Positions 21,588 through 30,322 of a stretch of 64,000 bases of DNA are shown in pieces. The DNA lies in contig OW203762.1 in the NCBI GenBank assembly GCA_934045905.1, positions 17,640,345 to 17,704,344 on the forward strand. Reading direction: 5' to 3'. The DNA is from Leuctra nigra. Its lineage: Eukaryota > Arthropoda > Insecta > Plecoptera > Leuctridae. Below the pieces are notes generated by a model. It was not told where the DNA came from. It worked only from the letters and a program-made list of their open reading frames with translations, and ran no database searches. Both the position numbers and the translations under genes were made by a program. The stretch's first letter is position 1. Every line of letters starts with the position of its first letter.

Positions 21588-24530
21588 TTACATACTAATA
21601 GCATGCCTAAATTCTCTTACGCTAGTTGGCATTTCATCAGAAAGTACTCCCGTCAACCTATTCCACTCCACAATTCCTCGTCCAATTGTTGAATTGCTTC
21701 CATATTTAGATTTAAAACCCTCTCGAAATATTTTCCACCTATGGTCATTCCTCCCTCTATATACATCGGGTCGTATCCTATCTTCTAGCTCCTTCCATGG
21801 CTTTAACCCAGTGACTGCTCGGTAAATTTTTGTTAGTCTAGATATTCTTCTTCTTTCTTTGAGTGGTTCCCAATTTAGGCTCTTTACCAAGTTTGTTACA
21901 CTCGTATAGTTATACTGTGTTACCTCAATCTCTCCGTCCACTAATCCTCTTCCCTCTAAAACATTTAGTAAACAATTTTTCATACTCTCTTTGTTTCCCA
22001 CTGGTTTAACGTTCAACCTTTCCAGTGCTGCTCTCAGCTCTACAACCTTTAGATCTTTCACATTCTTTTTTAGCACTTTCTTTCTTACAATTCTCTCCCC
22101 AGTTACATACTTTGCTGCCCTTCTCTGTATCTGTTCTACCTTTAGTACGTCTCCTACCTTCGACGGATCCCATATATCTGCCGCATATTCTAATAAGGGC
22201 CGCACTAATGTGGTATATGCCTTAGTCTTGGCTCTCTTACTACTCTTTTTTAATATTCTCATAACAAAGTGTAACCTTCTAAATCCATTGTTAACTACCT
22301 TGTTTATTTGCTCGTTCCAGCTTAATTTTGAATCTATTATTAGCCCTAAATATTTAACATTACTCTCTACATTTATAACTGAAGCACCTATTTTATAATG
22401 ATAATTTTCTTCTGATGTACTTCCTCTCCTTATTGATAATAATTGACTTTTATCTTTATTTACATTGAATCCAAGTACTGTGAGCTTATCGTACAGTTTA
22501 TTAATGTCTCGTTGGAGCTGTATCCTGCTTTCTTCGTCCACAATAGATCTATATATCACACAATCATCTGCAAAAAGCCTTATTTTACTAGATATACCAT
22601 CCGGTATTCTATTAATGTACAAAATAAATAACAATGGGCCCAGAACACTCCCCTGTGGGACCCCCGACGTTACTGAGATTTCCTCGGAGAGGGCCTCCTC
22701 CACTTTAACTTTCTGTTTTCTGTCCCTCAAAAATTCCTCTACCCATACCAGAACCCTCAAATCCAGCGGTAATCTCTGTAATTCCCTTATAATTCCTCTG
22801 TGTCCGATTGAATCAAATGCTTTACTAAGATCTATAAAAATTGCGTCTGTTATAATATTTCTTTCCATATTGTCTGAGAGATCCTGTACTAATGAGGTTA
22901 GTTGGGATTCACAGGAATACCCCTCTCTAAATCCGTGTTGGCTATCACTAAATATACCTGCTCCTTCACAAAATGTCCTGATATATTTACTTAGCAGCTT
23001 CTCAAAAATTTTGCAAATAACTGCGGTGAGGCTGACTGGTCTATAATTTTTAACTTCTGCTTTGCTTCCGGCTTTATGAATAGGTATTACCAGAGCTCTC
23101 TTCCAGTCAAGAGGAAGCTTGCCATTGTTAATTGATATGTTGAACATGACTCGGAGATACGGAACTATTGATTGCGGTTGTAATTTAAGGTAATCTATTG
23201 TAATTCCGTCCTCTCCTGCAGCTTTATGAGCTTTAGTTCCTCTGATGGCCTTGAAAATGTCTTTGTCGGTCATTGTAAATGGGACTCTTTCTAAAAACTC
23301 CTCTCTTATTGCCCCATCTGTAATGTTTTCCTCTGTTGTAAAAACACTCGCATAATATTCATTCAAAGTTTCCGCCTTTTCTTTGCTAGTTACACTTGAT
23401 TCTCTCGTTATTTGTGATACAAGTTCGGGTATTTCTTTTCCTTTCCCACTCCTCTTTCTTAAATAACTGTAGAATTTGTTGCTAGCCTGCTGTATATTTT
23501 CATGTTTTTCATCAATATCTAATAACTTTTCAATGAATTTATCTTGAGCGATCTTTTTCTCATCTTTCAGTTCTTTAGCTACCTTTTTAAATAATTCTTT
23601 TGAATTCATATTCTTATTCCTATTCTTGTATAGCTTCCTACATCTGATCTTTAGTTTTTTCAAGTCTTTAGTGAAATATTCTGGGTCGGGGCTCTTGGGT
23701 AACTTTTTAAATGGAATGAAAGCCTTACTTTCTTCAACAATTTCCTTGAAGTTTGTCCATATCTCTTCTACGCTTTCTCCTTTTGAAGCCCAACCCTCGA
23801 ATTTATCTCTAAGAAATTTACCCATCCCCTCTTTGTCTGCTTTCGCGTACTGCCACGACACTTTTCCCCTGCAGTCTTCTTTCGTCCTATTTATATTTAC
23901 TTCCATCACTACCCCTCTGTGGTCACTGATTCCTCCCACTACTTCTACCTCTCTTATCTCAAGTGACCTTATAAGGAACACATCCAGCACTTTTGCTCCC
24001 CTTGTCCCTTCCCTGACAACCTGCTCCAACCCCCCTTCCCTCATCAAAGTTGAGACCATTTCCTGAGCAATTCCTCCCTTGTCTGCAACTATCTCCCACT
24101 CTACGTCTGGTAAGTTAAGGTCCCCTCCAATAATCATGTTTCTAAATTTCATGTTGTCTCTTGTAACAAAATCCGTGATGCTTTGTACGGCCGAATAATC
24201 ATTATTCGGGGTTCTATAGGCTCCGATTACAATCACTGGAATCTTCTTTTTTCCCAATCCGACTCTTATTGCTAACACTTCCTCTCCTTGCCCTCTCCAG
24301 ACTTCTAGAGCTTCATAATGTTTCTTAACACCGATGGCAACCCCACCACCCCATGTATTAGTGTTTCTATCTTTCCTAAAAACATTGTACTCTGTGGGGA
24401 ATACTTCATTATCCTCGAATTCTTTATTTATCCATGTTTCGGTCGCTATGAAAATGTCCGGATCATATATGTCTATCATATCTGAAAACTGCCTGACCTT
24501 CTCTTGGGTTCTCAGGCTACGGCAATTCAT
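21588..24530 (-). CDS. ORF2: AP-like endonuclease + reverse transcriptase with an embedded SAP-like segment
   Basis: 980 residues. The endonuclease/exonuclease/phosphatase domain (1-215) shows MNCRSL at the start, ATETW (29-33), GGDLNLPD (135-142) and SDHRG (202-206); it nicks target DNA. The reverse transcriptase (about 460-735) shows NYRPVSLT (495-502), FIDLSKAFD (565-573), SGVPQGSVLGPLLF (622-635) and the catalytic FADD (653-656), and copies the RNA from the nick. The usual C-terminal region follows: RRAAKYVTG at 803, then SVTNLVKSLNWEPL from 877. Between these two parts lies an extra stretch of about 60 residues containing a SAP-like motif (824-858). The frame is open for about 38 codons upstream of this ATG and overlaps the end of ORF1, with no other ATG, so translation by reinitiation or frameshift is possible. 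CR1/L2-group placement rests on FREGYSCESQL and on the C-terminal block. Confidence 0.92.
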   Translation of the reverse strand: MNCRSLRTQEKVRQFSDMIDIYDPDIFIATETWINKEFEDNEVFPTEYNVFRKDRNTNTWGGGVAIGVKKHYEALEVWRGQGEEVLAIRVGLGKKKIPVIVIGAYRTPNNDYSAVQSITDFVTRDNMKFRNMIIGGDLNLPDVEWEIVADKGGIAQEMVSTLMREGGLEQVVREGTRGAKVLDVFLIRSLEIREVEVVGGISDHRGVVMEVNINRTKEDCRGKVSWQYAKADKEGMGKFLRDKFEGWASKGESVEEIWTNFKEIVEESKAFIPFKKLPKSPDPEYFTKDLKKLKIRCRKLYKNRNKNMNSKELFKKVAKELKDEKKIAQDKFIEKLLDIDEKHENIQQASNKFYSYLRKRSGKGKEIPELVSQITRESSVTSKEKAETLNEYYASVFTTEENITDGAIREEFLERVPFTMTDKDIFKAIRGTKAHKAAGEDGITIDYLKLQPQSIVPYLRVMFNISINNGKLPLDWKRALVIPIHKAGSKAEVKNYRPVSLTAVICKIFEKLLSKYIRTFCEGAGIFSDSQHGFREGYSCESQLTSLVQDLSDNMERNIITDAIFIDLSKAFDSIGHRGIIRELQRLPLDLRVLVWVEEFLRDRKQKVKVEEALSEEISVTSGVPQGSVLGPLLFILYINRIPDGISSKIRLFADDCVIYRSIVDEESRIQLQRDINKLYDKLTVLGFNVNKDKSQLLSIRRGSTSEENYHYKIGASVINVESNVKYLGLIIDSKLSWNEQINKVVNNGFRRLHFVMRILKKSSKRAKTKAYTTLVRPLLEYAADIWDPSKVGDVLKVEQIQRRAAKYVTGERIVRKKVLKKNVKDLKVVELRAALERLNVKPVGNKESMKNCLLNVLEGRGLVDGEIEVTQYNYTSVTNLVKSLNWEPLKERRRISRLTKIYRAVTGLKPWKELEDRIRPDVYRGRNDHRWKIFREGFKSKYGSNSTIGRGIVEWNRLTGVLSDEMPTSVREFRHAISM
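21957..22061 (-). other. SAP-like DNA-binding motif inside ORF2 (residues 824-858)
   Basis: VKDLKVVELRAALERLNVKP continuing into VGNKESMKNCLLNVLEG keeps the SAP pattern: two short helices around L-x3-EL-x3-L and a G-K-x-x-L/M...L ending. SAP motifs bind AT-rich or matrix-attachment DNA in nuclear proteins. It interrupts a C-terminal region that is normally continuous in this element group. Confidence 0.65.
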
Positions 24531-24610
24531 TTGGAGGAATCTAATTTTATTAATATTATTATTATTTACAGTACATATATTTTTAATGCAATATTCTATA
24601 TTTCCCCCTC

Positions 24611-25807
24611 CTACGGTAAGTTTTCCTGGCTTTCTGCATCATCTACTGCCATTGACGTAAGTTCCTTGTCAATTGAGTCTAGGATCGCCTGTCCTAGGAA
24701 TAACCCCCCCCTAGGATTTAAGTGCACCCCGTCCTCGGCGGCTTCATCCCCCGAAATGACTGAGTTCGGGTCAAAATAAGTCACACCCTTCTGTTTACAC
24801 AGCCACACTAAACTGTCATTCAACTTGTCCACAGTGCTTGCCCACACATCGTCTCTATACACTATTCCATTGATCACCCACTTCGCATGTTCATATTTCA
24901 CTCGTCCCGCCTCAAGCAATTCTTCCATTTCACTCATAAGATGCCTTCTGTTCTTATTTTTAATATTGTTTGTGCCTACGTGCACTACCACTACTTTAGG
25001 AGCTGGCAGTTCTTCATCCCGGTCCACGAGCTTCTTCTTCAACTCTTCAACACGGATCCCTGGATACACCTTAACTTCGCATCCCTTTTCTCTACACACT
25101 GCTCCTGCTCTTCTTATCATTGAGTCACCAATAACGAGGACATTCTCTTCTCGATATAGCGTCGGGAAGATAGGGGGTTCTCGTTGCTTCTTGCCTCCTT
25201 CTAATATTCTGCGGTAATATTCTTCATTTTCTTCCGCTGTCCTCGGACTTGTTTTGAACGGGACCGCGCCTCTTTGTGTCGTTGTTTCCGCCCCTGTCTT
25301 TGTCTCCGCTCCTGCCATCTGGCTGTAGAGACGGTGGGTGGATTTGTCTTCGTCTTCGCCTTCGCCTCCTGCCTGCCACCTGTCGGCCGTGCCCTCAACT
25401 GCTTGCCTTACCACCACCTCTGTGATTTTACATTTCTTCATTTTTCCCTCATAATCATTTACTTTTTCCTTCAAGAGTATGTTTATTTCTTCCAGTGCCT
25501 TTAATCTTTTGTCTTTTTCTTCTAATAACCTTCTCAACAAGGAGTTTTCTACACTAAGCTCGCTTCTTTCATCTAGGTCCCTGCGGCTACCCGTATCCAT
25601 ACCAATACAGTGGTCAATGTTTATTTCACTCTCTTCTTTATTATTCTCAAGCTCCAACTCCAACAACTTAGTTATAAGTGCGGGTTTGTTCCCACTTACT
25701 TTATTTGCGCCTCTCTTCCTTAGCTCTTCTTGTAATTCACACTTTTTTAACTGATTTAACTCCACTGAAAAACTACTCAGGTGCACCCCGTCGGCCATGT
25801 TGTTCAT
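24611..25807 (-). CDS. ORF1: SAP motif, coiled coil and SGNH/GDSL esterase domain
   Basis: 398 residues from the ATG at 25807; the frame extends 16 codons further upstream but without an ATG. The order is: SAP motif (about 15-50, LNQLKKCELQEELRKRG...GNKPALITKL); a heptad-rich coiled coil (about 80-123, SLLRRLLEEKDKRLKALEEI); a charged Gln/Thr/Glu-rich linker (135-215); and an SGNH hydrolase fold (220-375). The hydrolase blocks are VIGDS (catalytic S229), HVGTN (N280) and DGVH (D359, H362), all present. Esterase-type ORF1 proteins are known from CR1/L2-group elements, where ORF1 binds RNA and self-associates; the esterase substrate is uncertain. An N-terminal SAP suggests DNA tethering. The stop TAG lies about 80 nt before the ORF2 ATG, and the ORF2 frame overlaps the ORF1 end. 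Confidence 0.9.
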   Translation of the reverse strand: MNNMADGVHLSSFSVELNQLKKCELQEELRKRGANKVSGNKPALITKLLELELENNKEESEINIDHCIGMDTGSRRDLDERSELSVENSLLRRLLEEKDKRLKALEEINILLKEKVNDYEGKMKKCKITEVVVRQAVEGTADRWQAGGEGEDEDKSTHRLYSQMAGAETKTGAETTTQRGAVPFKTSPRTAEENEEYYRRILEGGKKQREPPIFPTLYREENVLVIGDSMIRRAGAVCREKGCEVKVYPGIRVEELKKKLVDRDEELPAPKVVVVHVGTNNIKNKNRRHLMSEMEELLEAGRVKYEHAKWVINGIVYRDDVWASTVDKLNDSLVWLCKQKGVTYFDPNSVISGDEAAEDGVHLNPRGGLFLGQAILDSIDKELTSMAVDDAESQENLP

Positions 25808-25876
25808 GGCCTCGAAAGAATAACAAAAGAATATTTCTCCTCGAAAGAATAACAAATTCAGGAATACGTGTTATTT

Positions 25877-26373
25877 TATAGAATTGTTATTTTTATCTTG
25901 GAATAGAAGAAGATTGCAAGCTGCAAGTAAGATATTAATCAGGACATCGATAGAGGATTCGTTCAGTTTCGAATGAGTGTTTTAAAACCAGTATGGGTAA
26001 ATGAAATAATGTAAAGGTAATATTTATTGAGTATATTTATACAGTTTATTTTGAGTATATAGATTACAGCTTGCTCGATATCGCTATAATTTGTTTGGTT
26101 TTTTGGTTTATAAGGCTCAATGGAAGAGAGGATTAATACACAGTACCTATAGCCAAGTCAACGCAACTAAAAAAGTAAATGAAATCTATGACATGTTATG
26201 TTTGTTTTAAAACAATATTGCTTTAAATCAACAAAATATCTTGTATCAGCTTTATTCTCGAGTTTTTATACTAAAAATGTTTCCAACAAATCTATAAAAA
26301 AGTAAACTGTTTTTTACAAATGCAATCAAATTGAATACGAAATCATTAATTAGAGAGTTGTTATTTTTTCATT
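25877..26373. other. No gene recognised
   Basis: AT-rich sequence between two mobile elements; no coding or repeat signal. Confidence 0.35.
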
Positions 26374-27384
26374 ATTGAGCGAGCGTAGCGAGCGTCACCA
26401 CGGTACTCTTATGGCACTTTCTCTGTGTGTTTGTTTTTTTGTTTTTTTTTGTGGTCAAAGCCCAGGTCAAACCGCTCAAACAATCCATCTGAAATTTTGT
26501 ACACATACTAACGTACTCTATGCGGTCCCTGGGATCGTTTTTGAACGGGCTCCCGTGATTGGTTCAAATTTAAAAAAAATTATCTTTCGATTGGTTGCTT
26601 TGATCAATTTGAAATTTAGCAAAAACATTGCAACCAACATTGTACCCAATCATAAAAAGTTTCAGCCAAATCCTCCTATTGGTTCAAATTTAAAACCATT
26701 TTTCATGTGATTTTTGACATTTAAACTAGAACAGATTGACCGATCAACTTAAAACTTCGCGTGGTCATTGGTACCAACATTTTAGGTATTTTTGCCAATT
26801 TTCAGTCTAATCTGTCGTTATTTTCAAAAGTTTTGTCATTTTAAGGTCTTTTATTCCATAATCTTTAAAAATTTATACTAAATTGTCATCCCTGCCTTCT
26901 TTAAGCTTCTGTTCCAAGGCAAGGCCTGTAGAGCAGCCAAGCTATCCACAATGTATGTACAGTAAAATGAAAGCATTTTTGAGCTAGCGCATAAAATCGG
27001 ATGCAGTACGAAGGCCAAATCCTCTAATTGGTTTAAGTTTAAATAATGTCTTCTGATTGGTCGAGAATAAAAATGTTCACATTAAGTTCAAATTTTGCTT
27101 GGTGATCAAGACCAACATAATATTAAATTTTACATATTGTAAGCCCAATTAGTCAAGTATTAATTGTAATTTTACGAGTTTAGTATGGGATGTCACAAGA
27201 GATTTCTGGAGAAGGTATGTAGGTAAGACTTCACGACACAATGGATATGTTATTCATCCAGAGTATTATGGAGATTGAAAAATTGCAGAGAAAATCGTCT
27301 TGTGCCGTGTCGTGCATCGTTACTATGGGGATGTTGCATGTTCTGTGCTCGCTCATCAACGCGTTACACTGAGCGTTTCCCTAG
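26374..27384 (+). mobile_element. Family-1 Helitron-like element, copy A (1011 bp)
   Basis: It starts TATTGAGCGAGCGTAGCGAGC, a short palindrome, and ends in GCTCGCTCATCAACGCGTTA followed by CACTGAGCG and a terminal CTAG before T. The 5' TGAGCGAGC and the 3' GCTCGCTCA are inverted, but the 3' one is about 35 bp inside the end, so the repeats are asymmetric. CGCTCA and TGAGCG form a 3' hairpin just before the terminus. This is the Helentron/HINE plan, with insertion between T and T. The interior repeats phrases such as GATTGGTT-AA-TTTAAA and encodes nothing recognisable; the frame beginning SERSER is the translated terminal palindrome. Confidence 0.7.
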
Positions 27385-27760
27385 TAATATTCATATGAAA
27401 AAATACACAAATATTTCTTATGACATATCGTATCATATCTCCATTCTAAAACGTATCTTCAAGACAAATTTCTCACAGGCTACGCGATGCGTTGAGCTCT
27501 CGTAACTCTTAATGTCCCCGGCGCGCTCGTGAACACACACAAGTGAAATGAGAAAGCACGAAACACAGGGCCGCAAGAAAAGCGTTGGATATAATATGTG
27601 TATCTACTCTCTGTATAGCAGTCCGCTGGTTGGGCTTATCGCTGATGAAATTGCATTCCAGTGCAGGGGGGTGTAAGAGAACGCGTTATTCCACCCTCCT
27701 GCCTCATGGAAGCAACAGATAGACGCTGGCGTCGGCAGTAGTGCGACGACGCTCGTTGCG
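27385..27760. other. CpG-rich block upstream of a candidate transcription start
   Basis: From about 27480 the sequence becomes CG-rich (GCGCGCTCG, CGACGACGCTCG), unlike the AT-rich surroundings. No ORF is convincing. Confidence 0.3.
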
Positions 27761-27761
27761 T

Positions 27762-27836
27762 TCAGACGTGGTTAGCGTCCCGACGGTGTCATGCTACTTG
27801 CCGACGTCGACGAGAGGAACGGGATATAGGTAAGCG
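27762..27836 (+). promoter_or_regulatory. Candidate initiator, non-coding first exon and splice donor
   Basis: TTCAGACG at 27761 resembles an arthropod initiator, and ATATAG|GTAAGCG has a consensus donor with GT at 27830. The only ATG between them (27791) meets a stop at the exon end, so this would be a 5' UTR exon of a plus-strand gene whose later exons are outside or unrecognised. This rests on motif quality and the CpG context only. Confidence 0.3.
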
Positions 27837-28844
27837 GAGAAATATTCGTTACGTTGGGCGAACGACTCAGAGGGGCTTGATAATTAAAATTTATATTTTA
27901 TCTATCGTTTCAGAGTGTTAAAGGGTCAATTTTTAATTACAAATTAATATTTTTATCTGACTATTCAATTGTAATTATTATAATTCGATTTGATCTGATC
28001 TTAAAAGCAACGTTTGTTAACTTCGTATAAGATTTTTTTTTTCAAGATAATCTTAAGCAGAGTTACAATGCATTTGTATTATGATGATGATACATTATCT
28101 CCAATGATATCTTAGATCATAAGTTTAAGATAAGATAAGTGATAAGTGATAAGAGTTAAGAAAAAAGTGAAGGGAGATAGTTCAAATGGAAGGGGGAACG
28201 TTGGAAATATGAAGTCAAGCGTTTATTCAGTTGATATTTATAATGATTTATAAATTGTTGTTTTGTAGTTTGTATATTCATTGCACGAAATAATGTTGAT
28301 ATGAATTGATTTAATTCAAAATAAATGAGTACATTGATATTGAAACATGTAGAGAAAGGAGCTATGCGAATTAATAGAATTTTATATTAATCGGCAGGGT
28401 ATTTGGCTTTGAAAGCATGATTATTCAACGAAGTATTTTTTAGCTTAGAACTGAAATGCCGGTATATTAATCTTTGTATTTTATTTCTGACTTTTACAGA
28501 AAATGATTTCGTTTTCTGTAAAGTCTCGAAACTTTTAAGTAACGTTTGTTAATACTTCATAGTTCTACCTCCGCTGACTCATACGTTTTGTAAAAACTAA
28601 ACCCGTCCTCTAGCGAGGAAAATAACGTGTCAGCCTCCAGTTTACCGACACTCTAGAGGATTATTTACGCAGACTTCCTAACGAACCAAAATATCTCTAT
28701 AATTAATTTTAATGGAACATTTTTTCCAGTTGGATATTATCTGCAAATCATTAGCGAACTAGAACACTAAAATTGCATTCCTTATCATCACTGATTTAAT
28801 TCAAAGTCATGGATCAAAGATGAACGACAAAAATAGTTCTCTGC
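27837..28844. other. No gene recognised
   Basis: AT-rich, with a GATAAGTGATAAG-type simple repeat near 28125-28155. Confidence 0.35.
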
Positions 28845-29053
28845 CTCAGAGGTAGAAGGCCGGAACTCCATTTCAATTATTATTGGGGTGAGCTCAAAAA
28901 ATAGTAATTCTACCATCATCAAAGTATTTGTAATGAGTAATTGTGTAATATAATACTTCAATACAAATGACAATTAATATAGCTTGATTACATCATTCCA
29001 AAAGTGTGAAATGCAAAATCGATAAAATGGACTTCCGCCCTTCTACCTCTGAG
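28845..29053. mobile_element. MITE with 27-bp TIRs (209 bp), copy 1
   Basis: CTCAGAGGTAGAAGGCCGGA at the left and its near complement at the right (ending CTACCTCTGAG) form the TIRs. The interior phrase GGGGTGAGCTCAA recurs in the copy at 32906-33101. No target duplication is clear. Confidence 0.7.
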
Positions 29054-30232
29054 ATATAGAGTTAAAACCCTCTTTAACAATCAACTAAAATTGTAGAAAT
29101 TCATCAGTTTTAATACTTATTATCTAGGTAGGTTGTTTTTATCTGATTACATCGATCTATACCGGTAATAATAGCACATAAAAGATGGCGTGTTGCATTT
29201 TCCCGCCCACATCCCAATTATAGCACTTTCCTCGGCCATCGAATTAATATGTCTTCCGAATAATCAGCCCAAACGCCAACAATTAAACACTAATGAACCG
29301 ATTTATAATCTGCTCGACCAATTTTCCAATCACCTAGTTATTCTGTCATAAGACCTGGGATTAGAAGTCGGATTTATCTTTCATTGAGCAATAATGGTTG
29401 TACAAAGTTGTTCCAGGGTTCAATTTGAAGTCAGAAATGTGGAGTTATCGTCTCATTTGCCTTTGGCTGTATAGTCTAGCTGCAGTTTCCTAATCAATTT
29501 ATGCCACCGGCTCCTCGAATGGTCGGGAGGCCATTGCCGTTCGCTGGAACCGCGCTATAGATCAAGAGAAACAGGAATTTCAAACACCAGCTGAGATTAA
29601 GCTAATTATGGGTCAGTCTGCGTTCAGCTCAACAGAAAGAGATGGAAAAGTAGTGAGGCGGGATCTTAGAATAATGGTCGGGTACTTTGTCGGTTAGTTT
29701 CTTGAATAGTGCTGGTTATGTTCAGGTTGTTGGGTGATAGTTTTAGGAGCCTAGGATCAAAACGAAACTATTGCAAAATATCAGATTTTTTGATTATGGT
29801 GTATTTGGAAGTATAAAATATAATTTAATAGATTCTTCAGATCAAAACGCTTATTGTCACTTTTTAGGAAATGGGATGTATTGGTTTTCGCGCCGGTTAT
29901 TAAATCACTTTGTCTTCAAAATGATGAGCATCATTTTGTGAGAGTTAAACAAAGATTATAATATGAACATTATTATATGTAAAAATTGGTAATTTTTTTT
30001 CTTTGTTCACTTATTTTGAATACATTATGTATACAATAATAAAGTTTTTTCAAATAAATGAATTACTTTGGTTCAAAATGCAGCTATTACAATATTTATT
30101 CCCTTGTATTCCAACTTTTTTGATATATAGATTAATATCTAAATAAAATTATTGCATTCATCATTTTTACTAAATACCGATAATACAAAGAACTGTTTTT
30201 TTGTGTTTATCTCGGAATAATATACAAATATA
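29054..30232. other. No gene recognised; candidate conserved non-coding block 29140-29640
   Basis: 29140-29640 is less AT-rich and contains several homeodomain-type TAATTA/CCAATCA motifs and ATCGATC words. It could be a cis-regulatory module. No exon-like frame is present. Confidence 0.25.
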
Positions 30233-30322
30233 GTCGGTGACAGGCAAAGACGAACCCTCGCTAGCATGGGCCGCTCTATACCTGGCAATGCTAAACTGGG
30301 TTCATCTTTGCCTGTCACCGAC
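30233..30322. ncRNA. 90-nt pre-miRNA-like hairpin (or very short MITE)
   Basis: GTCGGTGACAGGCAAAGACG continues to AACCC and pairs with the right arm over 25 positions with one mismatch. A 3x3 internal loop and a further six base pairs (CTAGCAT against ATGCTAA) follow, closed by a loop of about 20 nt. The size, single mismatch and internal loop fit a miRNA precursor; the strand cannot be decided. The arms are GC-richer than the flanks. A tiny inverted-repeat transposon is the alternative, but no target duplication is evident. Confidence 0.4.

Larger units (their letters stand above)
21417..25876 (-). mobile_element. Near-intact CR1/L2-group non-LTR retrotransposon with two open ORFs
   Basis: ORF1 (24611-25807) and ORF2 (21588-24530) are both uninterrupted and in the right order. 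The 3' UTR is about 170 nt with AATAAA near 21469 on the minus strand, followed by an AT-rich tail. The upstream leader before the ORF1 ATG is only about 70 nt and contains a repeated TTATTCTTTCGAGG, so the 5' UTR may be slightly truncated. TATAGAATT occurs at 21408-21416 and 25877-25885 and may be the target duplication, but in AT-rich DNA this could be chance and the outer ends are therefore tentative. Open frames make recent insertion, and possibly present activity, plausible. Confidence 0.85.

Noticed and set aside
21991..25754. Several plus-strand open frames of 60-190 codons opposite the retrotransposon ORFs
   Set aside because: They are antisense shadows of the minus-strand ORF1 and ORF2, with compositions dictated by those genes.
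26375..26710. 111-codon frame starting SERSER (also at 42896)
   Set aside because: The start is the translated terminal palindrome of a non-coding Helitron-like element; the frame differs between copies and has no domain.
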